Numbered from the stretch's first letter, positions 7,753 to 16,304 are shown. The stretch: 47,125 bases of DNA from Ignavibacteria bacterium (GCA_013177855.1 JABLYA010000008.1:1-47125), one strand, 5' to 3'. Notes: generated by a model from the sequence alone, not told the origin. Translations and numbers: made by a program.

Positions 7753-9184
7753 AAACAATGTAAATTACAATATTAAAGATAAATCATTTGTTTATAAATT
7801 AGATGAAAGTTTTATAAATAAAAATATAAAATTAATAAAAGACATACATTCTATTAAAATAGATAATATAGACAAATTAGAAAATAAACAATTATTTAGA
7901 GAATTTTGGTCATTCTTTTTAAAAAGAATTGATGAATATTCAGATTTATTTTATACAAGAACAACCTCATGTGAGTATTGGATATCATCAAAATCAATAA
8001 AAATAGTACAATATAATGCAGCGGTTAGTGGTAAATATGCAAAAATAAATTTATGGTTTAATGGAAATAAAAACGATAACAAAAAATTATATGATTATTT
8101 ATTCGAAAATAAAAATGATATTGAAAAATCATTTGGTAATACTCTAACTTGGAGAAGAATGGATGATAAAAATACATGCGAAATAAAATATCAAATAGAT
8201 AATGTTAATATTTATGACAAATCTCAATGGAATAATATACTAGAATTTTTTATTAAATATACAGAAAAATTTAGAAAATCTATTGACCCATTTTTATTTA
8301 AATATTTTAACAAAACACCAGTAGAAACTATAATAGAACAACCAGACACAACCATAATAGTTCCAAAAGAAAAGCAAAACATGAGATTTTTAGATGCTGC
8401 TATAAAAATATTATTAGATAATGGAAATAAACCTATGTCTGCTAATGATATATGGAAAGAGATTTCAAAACAAAAATTGGTTGAAACAAATGGTAAAACA
8501 CCTTGGGCATCATTAAATACTATCATATTATATGGTTGTATTAATTCTCCAATAAATCCAGAACAATTAAAAAAAGAACCAGAAAAAAATAAAAATATTT
8601 TTGATATTGTTGGAAATAAACCATATACTTTTAAATTAAATGATAATTATTTAGATAAAAATCAAACCGAACAACCACAAAGCGAACAACCACAAAGCGA
8701 ACAACCACAAAGCGAACAACCACAACCAGCCACAACCATAATAGTTCCAAAAGAAAGGCAAATTGTATATCAAATGACTAGTGAGGAATTAGAATGGAAA
8801 TGTCTTACGATATATAAAGATGATGATCATTTGAATTATGAATTATCAGAATGTCTAGAATATACCTATGTATTCGATGATAACACTAAATTAAAAATAG
8901 GCAGAACATCACAAGAAAATCCAGTTAGAAGATTAGATACAATGAAAACAGCAAATCCAACAATACATATTGATATAGTATTTCCTTCTTCTCAATATTC
9001 AGAAAAAGAATTACATAAAAGATTTGATGATTCAAGAATGGTTGATAACAGAGAATGGTTTCATAAAACAAAATCACTCTCAAAATTCATTGATGAACAT
9101 AAAAAGAAAAATGAAATAATTTTAGATTTTTATTATAGACAGAAAGAGATAAAAGAAAAAGAAAAGATTATATTGAATTGGTAA
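7721..9184 (+). CDS. C-terminal half: DUF4268-like + HARE-HTH-like + T5orf172 (GIY-YIG-type) nuclease
   Basis: The frame opens at 7721, with the first ATG at 8159. Before that ATG it reads a clear coding stretch (FREFWSFFLKRIDEYSDLF, EKSFGNTLTWRRMDDKN) that resembles DUF4268, a domain of restriction-like proteins. Next comes a HARE-HTH-like module (FLDAAIKILLDNG, MSANDIWKEISK, TPWASLNTIILYG), a SEQPQ-repeat linker, and a T5orf172/MUG113 domain (YTYVFDDNTKLKIGRTS, RRLDTMKTANP, SEKELHKRF, REWF) of the GIY-YIG superfamily. It is a likely DNA-cleaving accessory or defence protein. The family assignments are mine from motifs. Its TAA overlaps the next ATG (TAATG). Confidence 0.7.
   Translation, partial: KKQKIEEILNKNNVNYNIKDKSFVYKLDESFINKNIKLIKDIHSIKIDNIDKLENKQLFREFWSFFLKRIDEYSDLFYTRTTSCEYWISSKSIKIVQYNAAVSGKYAKINLWFNGNKNDNKKLYDYLFENKNDIEKSFGNTLTWRRMDDKNTCEIKYQIDNVNIYDKSQWNNILEFFIKYTEKFRKSIDPFLFKYFNKTPVETIIEQPDTTIIVPKEKQNMRFLDAAIKILLDNGNKPMSANDIWKEISKQKLVETNGKTPWASLNTIILYGCINSPINPEQLKKEPEKNKNIFDIVGNKPYTFKLNDNYLDKNQTEQPQSEQPQSEQPQSEQPQPATTIIVPKERQIVYQMTSEELEWKCLTIYKDDDHLNYELSECLEYTYVFDDNTKLKIGRTSQENPVRRLDTMKTANPTIHIDIVFPSSQYSEKELHKRFDDSRMVDNREWFHKTKSLSKFIDEHKKKNEIILDFYYRQKEIKEKEKIILNW
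8347..8762 (+). repeat. 32-bp direct repeats flanking the HARE-HTH module
   Basis: Copies at 8347-8378 and 8731-8762 differ at one base and both encode TTIIVPKE(K/R)Q. They bracket the HTH module exactly and could allow its gain, loss or exchange by recombination. Confidence 0.8.
8666..8725 (+). repeat. 15-bp tandem repeat (TEQPQ then three SEQPQ)
   Basis: Four 15-bp units encode a Pro/Gln-rich flexible linker between the HTH and T5orf172 domains. Units are almost identical, so copy number can change in frame. Confidence 0.85.
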
Positions 9185-9513
9185 TGTTTATAGGTGAAAT
9201 GTTTGAATCAAAAAAAATCTGGCGAAATTTATATAATTAGTGAGTATATTGAAAAAATAATTAAGGAAAAATAAAGAATAGTTAAATTTTTATACACCCT
9301 TTTACCATTTCCAAAATTTGATTGTGATACTTGCATCTTACGTGATAAATGTGATGAAAACTTTTTAAACACAGAATCAAATTAGCAAGAAGAACTAATT
9401 ATAGAAGCTAAAAAACTATATCAACTAATAAGAGAACAAAAATTAAAAAGGATTTTGGAATGTTTATAGGTGAAATGTTTGAATCAAAAAAAATCTGGCG
9501 AAATTTATATAAT
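9183..9513 (+). repeat. Perfect 55-bp direct repeat (9183-9237 and 9459-9513)
   Basis: Both copies hold the first codons of the MFIGE family, including the same A8 tract. The identity shows a recent duplication. Between the copies lie decayed coding fragments, one with a CDTCILRDKC cysteine motif and an in-frame TAG (near 9384). Confidence 0.85.
9184..9274 (+). pseudogene. MFIGE-family small gene, copy 1 (A8 frameshift, truncated)
   Basis: ATG 9184 overlaps the previous stop. The sequence reads MFIGEMFESKK, then an A8 run (from 9210) shifts the frame; with seven A it would read SGEIYIISEYIEKIIKEK. It is homologous to the intact gene at 10050 but lacks its centre. Its first 55 bases (9183-9237) are repeated exactly at 9459-9513. 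Confidence 0.65.
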
Positions 9514-9598
9514 GATTTATAAATTAGATTCTTATTATCTTTTTGTAAAAAATAACGGTGGAAAACAAATTAAAAAACTGTTAGAGAATGAATGCTAA
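9460..9598 (+). pseudogene. MFIGE-family small gene, copy 2 (A8 frameshift)
   Basis: With one A removed from the A8 tract it reads MFIGEMFESKKSGEIYIM then IYKLDSYYLFVKNNGG and KQIKKLLENEC. This aligns with the intact copy at 10050 (IVYKLDSYYLFALND). As written the frame breaks after ten codons. It is either dead or dependent on slippage. Confidence 0.65.
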
Positions 9599-9776
9599 AT
9601 TAGAAAAATTGTTATCACAGATAAATGAAAACATGTTGATAAACTATGGTAAAATTAGGTCTATTTCAATGATTAGTGAAAAAGGGTTTGATTCAAAATT
9701 ATTAATTACAGACTTTGATAATAATACAAAAACATATACCGAAGATGAATTAATAAAAGAATTGGAAACATATTAG
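9588..9776 (+). CDS. Small protein of unknown function, C-terminus probably lost
   Basis: 62 residues (MNAKLEKLLSQINENMLIN...), overlapping the end of the preceding remnant. Directly after the TAG another frame encodes LELREKKLKRLL, like the REKKLERLINK tail of the 10050 protein, so a frameshift near the end has likely shortened it. No domain recognised. Confidence 0.45.
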   Translation: MNAKLEKLLSQINENMLINYGKIRSISMISEKGFDSKLLITDFDNNTKTYTEDELIKELETY

Positions 9777-9825
9777 AACTTAGAGAAAAGAAATTAAAAA
9801 GATTATTATAGATTAATTTAACTTA

Positions 9826-9954
9826 TTAATCGTATTCTTTCATTGCTCTCTTATAGTAAAGAAACTTTTCAGGATATTTATAAGCCACAATAGTTCTTGC
9901 AAAATCTAATTTCTTTTCTTCCAAATATTTTTATCAAACAATTCATTTTTTCAT
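9826..9954 (-). pseudogene. Frameshifted remnant of a small minus-strand gene
   Basis: The reverse strand has ATG 9954, then stops. Joining frames gives MKKNELFDK, then YLEEKKLDFARTIVAYK and YPEKFLYYKRAMKEYD with TAA at 9826-9828. This is good coding character in a frame without a start, typical of a decayed ORF of about 42 residues. It is the only minus-strand remnant in a plus-strand cluster. Confidence 0.45.
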
Positions 9955-10049
9955 TTATATAATATGTAAAAGTATGGGAATATTTGATTTGATTTTCGGA
10001 GTTAAATGTGACACAGAATTTTATATATGTAATAATATATTTGGTTAAT

Positions 10050-10343
10050 ATGTTTATAGGCGAATTATTTAAATCAAAAGAAAGTGACAAAATTTATAAA
10101 ATTGTTTATAAACTTGACTCTTATTATCTTTTTGCATTAAATGATGAAGTAAAACAAGATGAAAGATTTACTCAATATATTATTAAAGAAAATGGAGAAA
10201 AAGTAAATTTGGATGATTTAGGTATAAAGGAATATATTATATTTTATGTAGAAGACAATTATGAAAAAATCAAAGAATTAAAAAAATATACTACCTCTAT
10301 TAATAGTAGAGAAAAGAAATTGGAAAGATTGATAAACAAATAA
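10050..10343 (+). CDS. MFIGE-family small protein, intact copy
   Basis: 97 residues: MFIGELFKSKESDKIYK, IVYKLDSYYLFALND, then EKVNLDDLGIKEYIIFYVED and the C-terminus REKKLERLINK. The start at 10050 is chosen because the two broken paralogs at 9184 and 9460 begin at the same MFIGE; the frame is open upstream to a GTG at 10008, but that part is not shared. The KSKESDKIYK block is where the paralogs carry an A8 frameshift. Possibly a small SH3-like fold (GExFxSKxSxxIY); function unknown. Confidence 0.65.
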   Translation: MFIGELFKSKESDKIYKIVYKLDSYYLFALNDEVKQDERFTQYIIKENGEKVNLDDLGIKEYIIFYVEDNYEKIKELKKYTTSINSREKKLERLINK

Positions 10344-10394
10344 ATAAAAACAAATGAAAAACTTCTTTAAAAAGTATTAAACCGTAAAATATAA

Positions 10395-10520
10395 CCTCAT
10401 TCAGTAAAAGTTTATGAAGGTTGTACAAAGTCTTATGGTACTGAATACCATCCTTCTTGTGACTGCGATCATACATTTACTTTATGGTTTGCACAAGAAT
10501 GGTGTACTATTGTAGGATGA
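10395..10520 (+). pseudogene. Cys/Trp-rich coding fragment
   Basis: An open stretch without a start reads VKVYEGCTKSYGTEYHPSCD and DHTFTLWFAQEWCTIVG before TGA. Its Cys-rich, structured composition suggests part of a real protein whose 5' end has been lost. Confidence 0.35.
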
Positions 10521-10578
10521 CTTTTCTAATTGAAATATCGAAGGTTTTCTTAAAGAGATAATGAAATTAAAAGATTAG
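10521..10578 (+). pseudogene. Remnant of the 3' end of a 6929-family gene
   Basis: Nucleotides closely match 7175-7231, the end of the 100-residue gene (sense DFTKWKIEDFLKEIMKLK), but with stops and substitutions. It marks a second, mostly deleted copy. Confidence 0.6.
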
Positions 10579-10580
10579 AT

Positions 10581-10673
10581 ATGAAAACTATAATAGATAA
10601 GATAAAATCGACAATAAATAATGAAAATCAAAAAGATATAAATGATTTTTATGAATTAAAAAATTTATATTAG
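10581..10673 (+). CDS. Possible 30-residue ORF or fragment
   Basis: MKTIIDKIKSTINNENQKD followed by INDFYELKNLY and TAG. Another frame continues ENRTEKEKHFKL, so this may be the start of a longer, frameshifted gene. No homology recognised. Confidence 0.3.
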   Translation: MKTIIDKIKSTINNENQKDINDFYELKNLY

Positions 10674-10707
10674 AAAATAGAACAGAAAAAGAAAAACATT
10701 TTAAACT

Positions 10708-10953
10708 ATGTTAACCTCTCCATTATTTTGGGTGTTTATAGCACCTATAATTATAAATGTTGTAATCATTACAATAAGATTTTTATTAGCAAGGGAAAAA
10801 TTTCCTAAATGGTCAGAAATATCTGATCATTTTCTTTCGATAGCATTATATTTCTTATTGTTTGTAACACCACCATACTCAATATTAACATCAATCGCAA
10901 ATTGTGTTGGTTTGATTAGAGATGTTTCAGGAATGAATGACGAAGAAGATTGA
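10708..10953 (+). CDS. Small two-helix membrane protein
   Basis: 81 residues with hydrophobic segments at about 8-28 (FWVFIAPIIINVVIITIRFL) and 42-66 (FLSIALYFLLFVTPPYSILT), a short basic loop between them and an acidic tail. Inner-membrane location is likely. It could be a small superinfection or lysis-related protein, but nothing specific supports that. The frame is intact in a region of broken genes. Confidence 0.6.
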   Translation: MLTSPLFWVFIAPIIINVVIITIRFLLAREKFPKWSEISDHFLSIALYFLLFVTPPYSILTSIANCVGLIRDVSGMNDEED

Positions 10954-11004
10954 TTTTCAATAACATAAATCTCTATTTTATATAATGATATATACTATAA
11001 TTGT

Positions 11005-11217
11005 ATGATTGAAACCATTGATAGACTAAGTAAAAAATATCCTGATGTTAATATATCAGCGACTATAGCAGCAGATATTTTTATTTATTTGACTTTTAAA
11101 AATGGTAAAGTAATAAGTTTTAGTATAAAAAATAAACCATTTGAAGAACAAATAGAAGAAAAAATATTAGGTTATAAAAGATTAATTCGCATTAAAAAAC
11201 TTGAAAGAATATGTTAG
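11005..11217 (+). CDS. Small protein of unknown function
   Basis: 70 residues (MIETIDRLSKKYPDVNISAT...), predicted mixed alpha/beta, with a basic C-terminus KRLIRIKKLERIC. A TATA-rich stretch (near 10977-10995) lies just upstream. No family recognised. Confidence 0.55.
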   Translation: MIETIDRLSKKYPDVNISATIAADIFIYLTFKNGKVISFSIKNKPFEEQIEEKILGYKRLIRIKKLERIC

Positions 11218-11257
11218 ACAGAATATTAAATGAAAGTGCTTATTTAACAAAATTCAA

Positions 11258-11536
11258 ATGAAAATTATAGAAACAAAAATAATTGATAATTTAGATTCTT
11301 CTGAATAGATTAATATAAATAATCCAATTAGTTATTCTTTGGTTGAGGTTGAAGGTATGAAATACAAACAATACAAAAGAATAATAATTGATGAATATGA
11401 TATATATGGTAATAAAGTATATCATCCAAAATGGAGAGGTTGTATAAATTCAGGAGAATTTGTGGCTATTATTATAAGTGATTATGATATATTGGAACAA
11501 AAATATAAAAAATCATTGAGAAAATTTAAATTATAA
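11258..11536 (+). pseudogene. Small gene interrupted by an in-frame TAG
   Basis: ATG 11258 gives MKIIETKIIDNLDSSE, TAG (11306-11308), then the same frame continues INNPISYSLVEVEGMKYKQY, DEYDIYGNKVYHPKWRG and so on to TAA at 11534-11536. The downstream part (65 codons from a TTG, or from ATG 11357) could be expressed alone. There is no sign of general TAG recoding: the tail tube gene ends at TAG right before a terminator. This is therefore best read as a nonsense mutation. Confidence 0.5.
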
Positions 11537-11671
11537 AGGATTGTCAATCATTCTGTAAAAAAAGAAAACGAGAAAGGATTTGTAAATGAGTAGATATACA
11601 GATTAAGTTTGGAATGTAAGAAGACAATCAATTAATAACTTTCTATAAAAGACTTTGCCAGTTGAAACCAA

Positions 11672-11774
11672 GGTGTAAACCTTTTAATTTTGCAATGTTT
11701 TTCTAATGGAGTGTAAAGAATAGCATTAGAATTTTGCGGTGTAAACCCTTTAATTTTTGTAATGTTTTCCTAAT
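11672..11774. CRISPR. Two-repeat CRISPR-like mini-array (satellite of the 17-18 kb array)
   Basis: Repeat copies at 11672-11707 (36 bp) and 11738-11774 (37 bp, one extra T) flank a 30-bp unique spacer. Both copies begin GGTGTAAACC and end CTAAT, and both carry a few changes from the main-array consensus. There is no associated gene, and the 160 bases on the higher-coordinate side hold no ORF. The rest of the gap 11537-11942 shows only decayed coding (near 11587, broken by TAA). Confidence 0.55.
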
Positions 11775-11942
11775 ATGAGGATGAATTTGACATCATCATA
11801 GATTTATCATAATTTCTTTATATAAGATCTATTATGAATTGCATGCTTATACTATTAATTCTGTTTCCTAATTCAATTATTAATTATAAAAATTCATTAA
11901 TGTTTGTTTTTAACAAGTAATGTTTATACCATTACAATAATT

Positions 11943-12524
11943 TTATTTAATAATTTTATTTAATTTCTTACTTCTTTGTCTTTGAATAAAACCTTTGTCA
12001 GTGAAATTGTATATAAATTCTTCAACCGTTGGTAATTTGTCCAATGGATATGAATCAATCATTTTAACTGCATAATATCCATCTTTATCCATATCATTAT
12101 AAAACCTTTGTGTTTTATTTAATTTGTTTTTCTGAAATCCTTCATACACTTCAAATGTATTCTTTGAAAAGTCTATGATATATGCCCATTCACAAAATAA
12201 TGAATCATAGGCAAAATCACTACTATCTATTAAACCAAGTTTAGTATCCTCTTTAACATTCTCATAAATATAGTTTAATATATCAGCACCATGGTCTCTA
12301 CTTAATTGTGGATATTTATCTAAGGTTGCGTTTTCATCTATATCACCTTCTTTATAAAAGAAACAGTTTTCAATTTTCTTTTGAAACTCTTCTAAATTAT
12401 TTTTTAATAAAAATTTTAAAGCGATAGAACCTTGACCTTCAGGATAACCATCCCATTGACCATATTGTGCAACTTTGGTTTCACCTTCCTTATTGATTAC
12501 TATTGTTAAATTTCTTGTTCCCAT
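11943..12524 (-). CDS. Conserved MGTRNLT-family protein
   Basis: 193 residues with the conserved opening MGTRNLTIVINKEGETKVAQ and then YGQWDGYPEGQG. Proteins with this start recur in phages and bacteria, with no function known to me. Later blocks are SRDHGADILNYIYENV and CEWAYIIDFSKNTFEVYEGF. It is soluble with no signal peptide, full length and intact. It is divergently placed from the recombination nuclease gene, with about 95 bases between them that probably hold both promoters. Confidence 0.75.
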   Translation of the reverse strand: MGTRNLTIVINKEGETKVAQYGQWDGYPEGQGSIALKFLLKNNLEEFQKKIENCFFYKEGDIDENATLDKYPQLSRDHGADILNYIYENVKEDTKLGLIDSSDFAYDSLFCEWAYIIDFSKNTFEVYEGFQKNKLNKTQRFYNDMDKDGYYAVKMIDSYPLDKLPTVEEFIYNFTDKGFIQRQRSKKLNKIIK

Positions 12525-12620
12525 AAAAAAATTAAATATTATTTAAACTTTTCCAATCAAATTTACTAAAATATCATAGTGAATTTATTTTATTCACATT
12601 TCAAAAAATAACCATAATAT

Positions 12621-15600
12621 TTGATGATAAGTAAAATTGCACACCTTGGTGATTATCACATACATAATCAAAAATGGCATGATAGATATGAATTAGGAAA
12701 TCAATTTATTTACAAAACACTTGAAAAACAATCACCAGACAGAATTGTCATTGTTGGTGACTTGTTTGAAAACTTTATCCAAATTTCGAATGAAGCTAAA
12801 ACATTTGCTGGTAGATTTCTAAACAAACTTTCAGAAATCGCACCTGTTATAATTGTTCCTGGTAATCATGATATTAGGAAAAAAGACCTTAAAAGAAAGA
12901 ATTCTGTTCAAACAGTTATTGAACTTATAAATAATCCAAAAGTTACATATTACGATAAGTCTGGTTTTTATGATGATGATAATGTAGTTTGGGTTAATCA
13001 TTCTCATTTAGAGAAGGATATAAATCCTTGGAATGATATTCCTCATAAAAAATCTAAAAATAAAATATACATTGATCTTTGGCATGATCCTGTAAACGGT
13101 TGTTTTTCTGATAATGGTTTTCAAATGACATCCAAATCATATAGAAACATATCTGATTTTAAAGGTGATTTTGGTTTCTTTGCTGATATTCATAAATTTC
13201 AATATCTTAATGATAAAAAAACAATAGCATATTGTTCTTCAACATTTCAACAAACAATGGGTGAAGATGTTGAAAAACATGGTTTTATCATTTGGGATAT
13301 TGTGAACAAAACATCAGAATTTATTATAGTGCCTGATGAATATAAACTTATAACATTCAGAACAACTGAAAATTATGATTATGATAACATAGATTTTAGT
13401 CATCCTTTAGCTTCAAACAAATCAGAATTTAGAATTATTTGGAGAGATTATTCTGCTAATATAAATAATGAAAATGAAGAAAAATTAAAAAAGTATATTT
13501 CATCTAGATGGAATGATAATATAAAATTTGAAAAAGAGAGAATTTATACAAATTTAAATTCTGTTCAAAAATTAACAGAATCTATAAATATTAATGATAA
13601 GCAAGTTCAACAGGATATATTTAGAGAATATTTGATTGCTAATAAATATAATGATGATTTTATTGAAGAAATATTGAAAATTGATAATATTATTAATGAA
13701 AGATTAGAAATAACAAAAACAATAAATAATGTTGAATGGTCTATTAATAAAATATGGGTTAATAATTTTAAATCATATGATCATTTTGAACTTGATTGGT
13801 CAAATGTAAAAGGTATTATACAGATTGGTGGTGAAAATCAACAAGGCAAAACAACATTATTAGATGCTATAACTTATATAACACATGGTACTACATTAGC
13901 TACTAACAAACTAGGTGGTGCTCAAAGAGAAAAAAATGCAGACAATCGTTATATTAATAATAAAAGAAATTTAGATTTTTGTGAAGGTGGAATGGTAATT
14001 GATATAAATGGTGATCTTTATACATTATTTCGTAGAACTGAAAGAAAATTGTCAAAAGATAAGAAAACAATATCTTCTTGTTCAACAATTTTAGAATATT
14101 ATGAAGGTCCTATTATTAGTGAAGATAAAAAATTAATAGGTGAAAGAAAAATTGAAACACAACAAAAAATAGATTCTATTATTGGTAATTTTGAAGATTT
14201 TGTTAGAATGACTTTAACAAATTCGGAAAATTTAAATTATTTAATATCATTAGATAGAGCAACTTTTATAGATTCTATTATTAGAGATGCTGGTTATGAT
14301 ATTTTTGAAAAAAAATTAGAAGAATTTAAAGAATATAAAAAACAAATAAATATAGAAAGAATTGATATAAATTTAAATGAATCTGAAGAAGAATTAAAAA
14401 ATTTAAAAAATTTATTACAGGATTATAAAAAAGAACATGATGACTTTAAGAAAAAAATTTCAGATATTGATGAAAGAATAAAAGTTGTAAGTTCTGATAG
14501 AGATAATGAAATCAAAAAATTAAACAAGATTGATGACGAAATTGCTAATATTGATATAGAAAGTGCTAAAAATAAAATTGAAGAATACAATAAAGCGATT
14601 GAAAACAATATATCACAACAAAAAATAAATAACGATAAGCAAAAAAATCTTAAAAAAGAGTATGATAAAGATAAATATGAAAGTCTTATTAAAGATATTA
14701 AAAAAATTGAAGATGATATATTAAATTTAAAACTTAAAATTTCTCAAGAAGAAACTAAGATTGAGAAGGAAAAAAGTAATATAGTTAGAATTGATGACAA
14801 AATAAAATCTTTGAAACAGAAAGAAATTGATTCACAAAAAGCAAAACTTATTGTTATTAACAATGATATTGAAAAAATTTCAAATGAATTAAATATCGCT
14901 ATTGAAAGTAAAAAGCGTGATATTAAGGATCAACAAAAAACACAAGATTTTAAAATCAAAACTCTTTCAACAGAAATCAAAAATATAAAGGAGAAAGGTC
15001 TTAGTCTTAAAGAACAAATAAAATTGTTAGAAGAATCAGAAAATTGTCCTACTTGTGGTGCTTTACCAGAACACCAAAAACATAAAACCGATAAGATTGC
15101 TGAATTAAAAAAAGAAATTCAGAATTTATTGGATAAAGGCATGGATGTACAAACAAAACTTAATGATGCAAAAACAAATGCCGAAAAAATTCAAAAGAAA
15201 CTTGATGATTTAGAAGCAGGTATTTATCCAAAAGATATTAAAGATATTGAAAAGAATATAAAAGATAAATTAGAAAAAAAGAAAGCTGAAATAGATCAAA
15301 TCAATAATATTTGTGAAGAAATAAAAAGCAATAATTTTGAAAATGTTCCTGAATTGAAATCAAATATTGAAATGGGTCTTAAAATTAGGACAACATCCGA
15401 AATATCAATTAAAACAAGTGAAGAAACTATTAAATCTTTGAAACAAAATATTAAAGATAAAGAAACGAAAAAGTTTAATGTTCAAGATGAAATATCTAAA
15501 ATTGAAAAAATTAAAGAAGAAGTAAAAACTTATGAAACTTTAGTTCAAGAAAATAAAGAATTGGTATTAAAAATAGAAAATATTAAACTTACTATAGAGA

Positions 15601-16304
15601 ACGCTAAAACAAAAATTGATAAGTATTATGAACAACTTAAATATATTGATGAAAATAAAGTTATAGAAATTGCTATAAATGAATTTGATGAAAAATTATC
15701 AGCATTAAATACAGAGAAAACTGAGTACACAGAAAGATTGGCTGATGTTATGAAAGAAGCAGCAGTAACAAAACAAACTATTCAAGATATTCAGAACAGA
15801 ATTAAAAAGTATCAAGAACAAGTTAAGAGAGATGAGATATTAAAAGAATATATGAAATGTGTACACCGTGATGGTATACCAACTTTCTTATTACAAAAAT
15901 CTAAGGATCTTATCAATATTGAATTAGATGATATGCTTAGTAATGTTGATTTTTCAGTATTTTTTGATGAATTCTTGAATTTAAAGATGTATATGAAAAA
16001 TTCGCCTTGGGCTATACAAAACTTACTAGAAAGTTCTGGTTCTGAACGTTCCTTTGGTGCGGTTGCATTGAAAATGGCGTTACGAACAATAAACAATAAA
16101 TCAAAACCAAATCTTTTAATGTTGGATGAAGTTATGATGAAACTCAAAAATCATATGGTTGATAAGTTTAATGATATGTTGTTGGATATGAAGAAAAAGA
16201 TTGATAAGATTCTTATTATTGAGCACGTTCATACTGTACCTTTTGATGTTTTGATTGAAGTTCAAAAATCAAAAGATGGTATCAGTTCATTAACAATTAA
16301 TTAA
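12621..16304 (+). CDS. Fused Mre11-Rad50 (gp47-gp46) recombination nuclease/ATPase
   Basis: 1227 residues. The N-terminal Mre11-type metallophosphoesterase has GDYH (10-13), GDLFE (46-50), GNHD (81-84), a WVNHSH block and ADIH. The Rad50/SMC part has Walker A GGENQQGKTT (around 405), a long coiled coil with a zinc hook CPTCG (around 809), the signature SSGSERSFGA (around 1138) and Walker B LLMLDE (around 1167). In T4 these are two proteins, gp47 and gp46, which resect DNA ends for recombination-dependent replication; here one chain carries both, nuclease first. The order and motifs are seen in the sequence; the role follows from the family. The frame is intact over 3.7 kb. Confidence 0.95.
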   Translation: MMISKIAHLGDYHIHNQKWHDRYELGNQFIYKTLEKQSPDRIVIVGDLFENFIQISNEAKTFAGRFLNKLSEIAPVIIVPGNHDIRKKDLKRKNSVQTVIELINNPKVTYYDKSGFYDDDNVVWVNHSHLEKDINPWNDIPHKKSKNKIYIDLWHDPVNGCFSDNGFQMTSKSYRNISDFKGDFGFFADIHKFQYLNDKKTIAYCSSTFQQTMGEDVEKHGFIIWDIVNKTSEFIIVPDEYKLITFRTTENYDYDNIDFSHPLASNKSEFRIIWRDYSANINNENEEKLKKYISSRWNDNIKFEKERIYTNLNSVQKLTESININDKQVQQDIFREYLIANKYNDDFIEEILKIDNIINERLEITKTINNVEWSINKIWVNNFKSYDHFELDWSNVKGIIQIGGENQQGKTTLLDAITYITHGTTLATNKLGGAQREKNADNRYINNKRNLDFCEGGMVIDINGDLYTLFRRTERKLSKDKKTISSCSTILEYYEGPIISEDKKLIGERKIETQQKIDSIIGNFEDFVRMTLTNSENLNYLISLDRATFIDSIIRDAGYDIFEKKLEEFKEYKKQINIERIDINLNESEEELKNLKNLLQDYKKEHDDFKKKISDIDERIKVVSSDRDNEIKKLNKIDDEIANIDIESAKNKIEEYNKAIENNISQQKINNDKQKNLKKEYDKDKYESLIKDIKKIEDDILNLKLKISQEETKIEKEKSNIVRIDDKIKSLKQKEIDSQKAKLIVINNDIEKISNELNIAIESKKRDIKDQQKTQDFKIKTLSTEIKNIKEKGLSLKEQIKLLEESENCPTCGALPEHQKHKTDKIAELKKEIQNLLDKGMDVQTKLNDAKTNAEKIQKKLDDLEAGIYPKDIKDIEKNIKDKLEKKKAEIDQINNICEEIKSNNFENVPELKSNIEMGLKIRTTSEISIKTSEETIKSLKQNIKDKETKKFNVQDEISKIEKIKEEVKTYETLVQENKELVLKIENIKLTIENAKTKIDKYYEQLKYIDENKVIEIAINEFDEKLSALNTEKTEYTERLADVMKEAAVTKQTIQDIQNRIKKYQEQVKRDEILKEYMKCVHRDGIPTFLLQKSKDLINIELDDMLSNVDFSVFFDEFLNLKMYMKNSPWAIQNLLESSGSERSFGAVALKMALRTINNKSKPNLLMLDEVMMKLKNHMVDKFNDMLLDMKKKIDKILIIEHVHTVPFDVLIEVQKSKDGISSLTIN

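Noticed and set aside
6372-11536. Alternative genetic code (TAG or TAA read as an amino acid)
   Set aside because: Breaks are a mix of TAA, TAG and indels, only in decayed genes; long structural genes have none, and TAG ends the tail tube gene before a terminator.
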